Part shown: positions 59,931 to 64,000 of the stretch, one piece after another
Layout of the letters: each line of letters begins with the position of its first letter
Numbering within the stretch: position 1 is the stretch's first letter
Origin: Panopea generosa
Taxonomy: Eukaryota; Mollusca; Bivalvia; Adapedonta; Hiatellidae
Direction: 5' to 3'
Length of the DNA: 64,000 bases
NCBI GenBank assembly: GCA_029582155.1
Contig: CM055895.1
Span: 44,142,578 to 44,206,577, forward strand
Notes under the pieces: model-generated
Told to the model about the DNA's origin: nothing
The model's input: the letters and a program-made list of their open reading frames with translations, nothing else
Database searches by the model: none
Position numbers and translations under genes: made by a program

Positions 59931-60734
59931 CATAGGTTGCTGTATAAACACATTCTTTATAACCAAACGGTTAAGGTAATACATGAACAAAGTGGCAAAA
60001 TATTAGAATAGTGAGCAGTGTAAACTGTAAATGCAAAACAGAAGTTGTTAGTGCATTAAGATTGTTAATTAATCTATATTTTATACGTTTCAATATCGTT
60101 TCAAAAACGGGTATTTATGAAAGGTGTATGATTTGCGATTTGGCTGTCGACTACTATAATAAAGTCCAATAGTCGCTGTTCATCAGTCTAAGTCATTAAC
60201 CATGAGGATATGTTATAAAATCAATACTAACGTAAAGCGACCAAAGGAATAGGGCGTCATTGAACAAGAATATGAGTGGCGATGTCAGAGAAACAGCTAA
60301 GGGCACAAATGAGCAAAAGTATATAAGCATTATACAGATGAAAACAGACATAACAAACTTTCTAAATAGAAAAAACAAACATAATTTATATAACTGGGGG
60401 AAATAAAAGTAGCAAATGTTCAAAACAACAAATCGACTGACTCGTGTAATGTTAATAATAAAATTGAATATACAGGACAAGTTACTCAAAATGAAAAATA
60501 CACAAAGAAAACAAAATAATAACATCACTTCCAGATATCTAAGTAAATGTGCACCGTAATATGGTCACAGTGAGACTGTTTGATTCTAAAATACATTGTA
60601 ACCTGATATACTTATATTTGCAGAATAGTTTTTGGATTAGTTTGAAACATTAAAATCTTGCAATGTGCTAGAATATTAATAATGCTACCATTAATTATTC
60701 TGTTTATGATGTATGACGCACAGGGTGAATTTTA
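59931..60734. other. No supported gene; possibly LINE 5' leader
   Basis: Lies upstream of the LINE on the minus strand. The 110-codon frame at 60196-60528 is hydrophobic because of its A/T bias and is not called. Confidence 0.35.
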
Positions 60735-61680
60735 GTTGAATATGCACTTTATCCTGAAATATCGACAGACAAAACGTACAAGCTGATCTTAACAGATATC
60801 ACAGCATATAGCGAAAACGACTATGCAAGTATAATAACAAAAAATAAATAGCAAATTTTCATATCCATTATATGAGGCATATCACCCCACATGTTTTCAA
60901 GTATTAAACATATCAATATATCATTTTATGAAATTTAAACACATCTGGGTATGTTTGTCTGTTCAGACAGTAAGTTATCTAGAGCAGCTCACACACAGGG
61001 TGTTAATTAGTTAATGTGTTCTAAATACTGAAATACTGGCTCAGACAATATCTAAACCGATATCCCAGCATAAAGCGATAACACTTATGCAAGTATAATA
61101 ACAAACAATATATAGCAAATTTACATATCCATTTTCTGAGGCATACATGCCACATATTTTGAAATATAATACATATTAGCAAGGACTTGTCTATATAATT
61201 CCTTGATATTTGTTACTGTATATCATTTTATGAAATTTAACATTTCTTTGCATGTATGGCTATTCTAACTGTAAGCTATTTCGAGTTCGCATACGGGATG
61301 TTAATTCGTAAAATGCTCGCTATATGCTGGAATATCGGCTCAGACAAAACGTACAAGCTGATCCTAACCGACATCCCAGCATACAGTGAAAATACTTATA
61401 AAAATATGATAACAAACACATATGTAGCCAAAGTTCACACCCAGTTTTTGACGCCCATCTGTTCATTTGTACTTGCATATAATTATTATCATTATATCAT
61501 TTAATGAGATTTAAACATATGTCGGTTGTTCGCCTGGTTAGACCAAGAAAGTTATAAATCGCACACAGGAGGATAATTCGTTTTCGCTGTTTATTGAAAT
61601 ATCGACTCAGACAAAACGTACAAACTGATCTTAGCCAATATATAGCAAAGGATGCTTATGCATTCTGAGTAACAGATAAA
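60735..61680 (+). repeat. ~280-bp tandem repeat, about 3.5 units
   Basis: The block GACAAAACGTACAAGCTGAT and C(T/C)TAAC.GA(T/C)AT..CAGCATA recurs at about 60767, 61045 (diverged), 61343 and 61610. Between them lie ATCATTTTATGAAATTTAA and TGTTCAGACAGTAAGTTAT / GGCTATTCTAACTGTAAGCT-type blocks. An 82-codon frame at 61256-61504 is incidental. Confidence 0.85.
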
Positions 61681-62364
61681 TAGAGTGACGTGCATTATAT
61701 ATTTCTGTTAAAAGAGAAATGACTACTTTTTCTATCGACATATTTGTTAATGCTTATCTATACTGATATCAGGATCCAATAAGAAAAACTGTATTACACT
61801 ATTACTCTTAATAAACCATGCGTTACGTCCATTCTACAGTTCAATGATTCCGACATTCTATTAAACCTTACCGAAACGAAGCGAAAGGCCCATAGACGGA
61901 ATCCGAATAAATATATAATTAGCTAAACAAAATAAAATTACAATAATTATTACTTGTTCCATTTACACATATATACTACAGACAAAACACATATGCATAT
62001 ACATATCGACACACACATATATATAGTTGCACATATGAAAATATACACTAAATCAAAAAAGCGCTTACGCATATTGTACGTTGACAAAAATATAAAAATA
62101 CAAAATATACAACATCCCAAACAGCAATTTAGTGTCGGGTCATTGTAATGATGAAGTTAGATATTTTCACAGGCATATTTATTATTCTGACTTTTGCTAC
62201 TATATATAACAATCGACCCGATAGACATAAAGAATGTATAACAAGCACATTACAATAAACCACACGTCTACAAATGGCTGCTGTGATCTTGGAAACATTT
62301 TCACGGGATTTTTGTGGTGTATACCATGTTTACATTCATGGCAGGTAAAGATAAATGTATGTCG
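61681..62364. other. No recognisable feature
   Basis: AT-rich with a CA/TA-rich low-complexity piece at about 61960-62050. Confidence 0.35.
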
Positions 62365-62640
62365 AGCAATAATTTTTCAGTCATATCGCGACGGTGTCTA
62401 CTTGAGACAGTATTCTGAGCGCTGTCACACCGGAGTATCATGCCGCAGACACATGGTATGATACCCAACCCAGTCACATTATACTGACACCGGGCCGACC
62501 AGACCTAGAACTCTCCTCTTTATGCTGAGCGTCAAGCAAGGAAGCTTCTAGTACCATTTTTAAAGTCTTTGGTATGACCCGGCCGGGGATCGAACCCACG
62601 ACCTTCCGCATGTGAGGCGGACGCTCTACCACTCGTTATG
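62365..62640 (-). mobile_element. SINE family B, best-preserved copy
   Basis: CTTGAGACAGTATTCTGAGC, GCTGTCACACCGGAGTATCA, ATGCCGCAGACACATGGTAT, CACCGGGCCGACCAGACCTA, CTTCTAGTACCATTTTTAAA, GACCCGGCCGGGGATCGAAC and ACGCTCTACCACTCGTTA. On the minus strand the head reads A box GAGTGGTAGAGCGTCCGC and B box GGGTTCGATCCCCGG, both intact in sequence. The head is at the right end and the tail at the left. Confidence 0.85.
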
Positions 62641-62696
62641 TATAAACCTGTTGCATAAACTAGATATCAATATTAAGTATGTTGTACTACTGTCTG

Positions 62697-62762
62697 TTCC
62701 GATAGCGTAGTATTAATGGTTTGAACTGTCAACCCAAATGTCGCGAGTTCGAGCCTTATTAA
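62697..62762 (+). mobile_element. tRNA-like sequence, family G, plus copy
   Basis: GTTCCGATAGCGTAGTATTA, ATGGTTTGAACTGTCAACCC and AAATGTCGCGAGTTCGAGCC. B box intact, A box weak. Confidence 0.6.
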
Positions 62763-63547
62763 TGTTGATTTTTTTTTAAAATTTATTTTCCATAAAAGTA
62801 TCCCAGTGTACTGTTATAATGTGTTTTTTAGTTTGGTAAGTGTTGGTAGCAACCTCTTCTATATATAAATTGCTTGTATACAGGTTTCACTTAAGAATTA
62901 TCCCCCCTTACATTATTACATGACGGTATCAAGGTTTTTTACGCCAAAGAAATTAGAGCTGTGCGGTTTTGGCATTTTTTTGGTTAAAATACATAAAACG
63001 TCATTTGTGTATATGGTAACATTTTTATTATTTCTGCCAAGTTTGGATGACATTGGGAACTGTTTGGTAAAACCATCGAAATTGTGATAGCAGTCTGGTC
63101 AACCTCAAGTTTTTCCCGCATAATTAACCCAACAGAGGACAATCTATGGAAACAATGCACTTTTAGAACCATAATTGATAATGTATCCAGTGTTTAAGAA
63201 GTGCATGTCTCTCTTTATAGAACAGTACAAAATTAATTGTGCGAGACTTATAGCGTAGCGTCTCACCACACCAAGTCAAAATCATCTAAAACAATTCTGT
63301 CTGGTTGTGGCTTCCGAGGAGCCTCCGATGCCGGTGCCGATTTGTTGCTTGACGTAGCATGTACGTGTGCACATGAATAAACATTGTAAGTAAATTTTCT
63401 CCGCGAACTTTGATTTTAACAAAAATTCGTTGCATTTTATTAATTTTGTAGTTGTTTTAGCGGACAATAGCATAACAAAGTTAATATTATATATCAAGGC
63501 ACTCTGATACTTTTATGGCAAATAAAAATGCAAATAAAAATTCAACA
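62763..63547. other. No recognisable feature
   Basis: AT-rich stretch between the two inverted family G sequences. Frames at 62984-63172 and 63282-63497 show no motif. Confidence 0.35.
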
Positions 63548-63616
63548 TAGATACGTCTGGAACTCGTGACATTTGGCTTTACAGTTAAAACCGTTACCAC
63601 TACGCTTAGCCTATCG
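63548..63616 (-). mobile_element. tRNA-like sequence, family G, minus copy
   Basis: On the minus strand: GTTCCGATAGGCTAAGCGTA, GTGGTAACGGTTTTAACTGT, AAAGCCAAATGTCACGAGTT. It aligns with 62697-62757 and has the better A-box region of the two. Confidence 0.6.
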
Positions 63617-64000
63617 GAACAAAATGTATATAGTTAAAGTAAGTTTCAGATAAATCTGCTATCATACTTCAAACACCCCTAATACGGAAGGTTCAATCTA
63701 AAAATAGAATGACGTAGTTTCAAAATAGCTGATTCGGTTAATATAATGTTATATTTATATATATACGCATGCAAAACGTATCACTTAGGGCTGCGTGTTA
63801 TATACATAAACTGGACCTGTCAATTAACATGATAATGACCCGTTGTGTGACATTGTGTCTCAGGTCATACTGTGCTCTCACATGTGTAACTGAGTCACGT
63901 GGGTCATAAGGTATTGGTAAAAATGTAAACAAAACTTTGACAGCTCATGACAGATACCTATGGCTTAATCTTTCTGGTATAGATGAACTTCTTTTCAACG
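63617..64000. other. No recognisable feature
   Basis: AT-rich. TCACTTAGGGCTGC at 63781 resembles a piece of the 48-bp array monomer (2470-2485), too short to call. Confidence 0.3.

Noticed and set aside
60196..60528. Hydrophobic 110-residue minus-strand protein
   Set aside because: Hydrophobicity follows from T-rich codons in AT-rich DNA; no motif, and it lies in a probable LINE leader.
62575..62640. Functional tRNA gene on the minus strand
   Set aside because: The boxes are intact, but the same head with the same body occurs at 8.1 and 17.9 kb, so it is a SINE head.

Overview
The window looks like nuclear DNA from a marine bivalve mollusc. It is AT-rich and holds no intact protein-coding gene that I can support. 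Coding traces are decayed animal-type non-LTR retrotransposons and one broken Crypton-related (DUF3504) tyrosine recombinase gene that keeps a GT-AG intron. The rest is tRNA-derived SINEs, tandem arrays and low-complexity DNA. The bivalve assignment rests on the style of the repeats (tRNA-headed SINEs, a GACGGAC...GGCCTTTGGCCAG tail near 20.0 kb, multicopy DUF3504 genes) and is inference. I cannot name the species.

Layout. 0-13 kb: SINE copies of several families, a 48-bp tandem array (4.9-6.1 kb), a 3' LINE fragment that cuts a SINE inside its B box (8.9-10.1 kb), and an L1/Tx1-like LINE tail (11.6-12.1 kb) among locally duplicated blocks. 13.9-17.9 kb: a 96-bp satellite of about 42 monomers that runs directly into a SINE of the family it resembles. 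19-21.3 kb: a composite interspersed repeat. 21.7-27.1 kb: SINE-rich. 28.7-30.3 kb: a minus-strand endonuclease/reverse transcriptase LINE relic. 30.4-32.7 and 41.4-44.2 kb: two direct copies of a 2.3-2.8 kb unit. 36.8-39.6 kb: the DUF3504 pseudogene, minus strand, with two SINEs in its intron and a 25-base G:C run inside its catalytic domain. 44.2-46.5 kb: a degenerate 20-bp minisatellite. 48.9-52.3 kb: a 38-bp minisatellite of about 90 units that leaves long stop-free frames on the minus strand. 55-56.7 kb: a foldback element and a dispersed repeat. 58.1-59.9 kb: the 5' half of a CR1/Jockey-like LINE. 60.7-61.7 kb: a ~280-bp tandem repeat. 62.4-63.6 kb: more SINE and tRNA-like sequence.

The elements have inserted into each other: LINE into SINE, SINEs into the pseudogene intron, and an insertion splitting a SINE. 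I see no intact tRNA, rRNA, CRISPR array, operon or host gene. Long open frames over the satellite and minisatellites follow from monomer length and composition and are not annotated as proteins. All coordinates for repeat edges are by eye, usually good to 5-20 bp. Homology calls come from motif recognition, not database searches.
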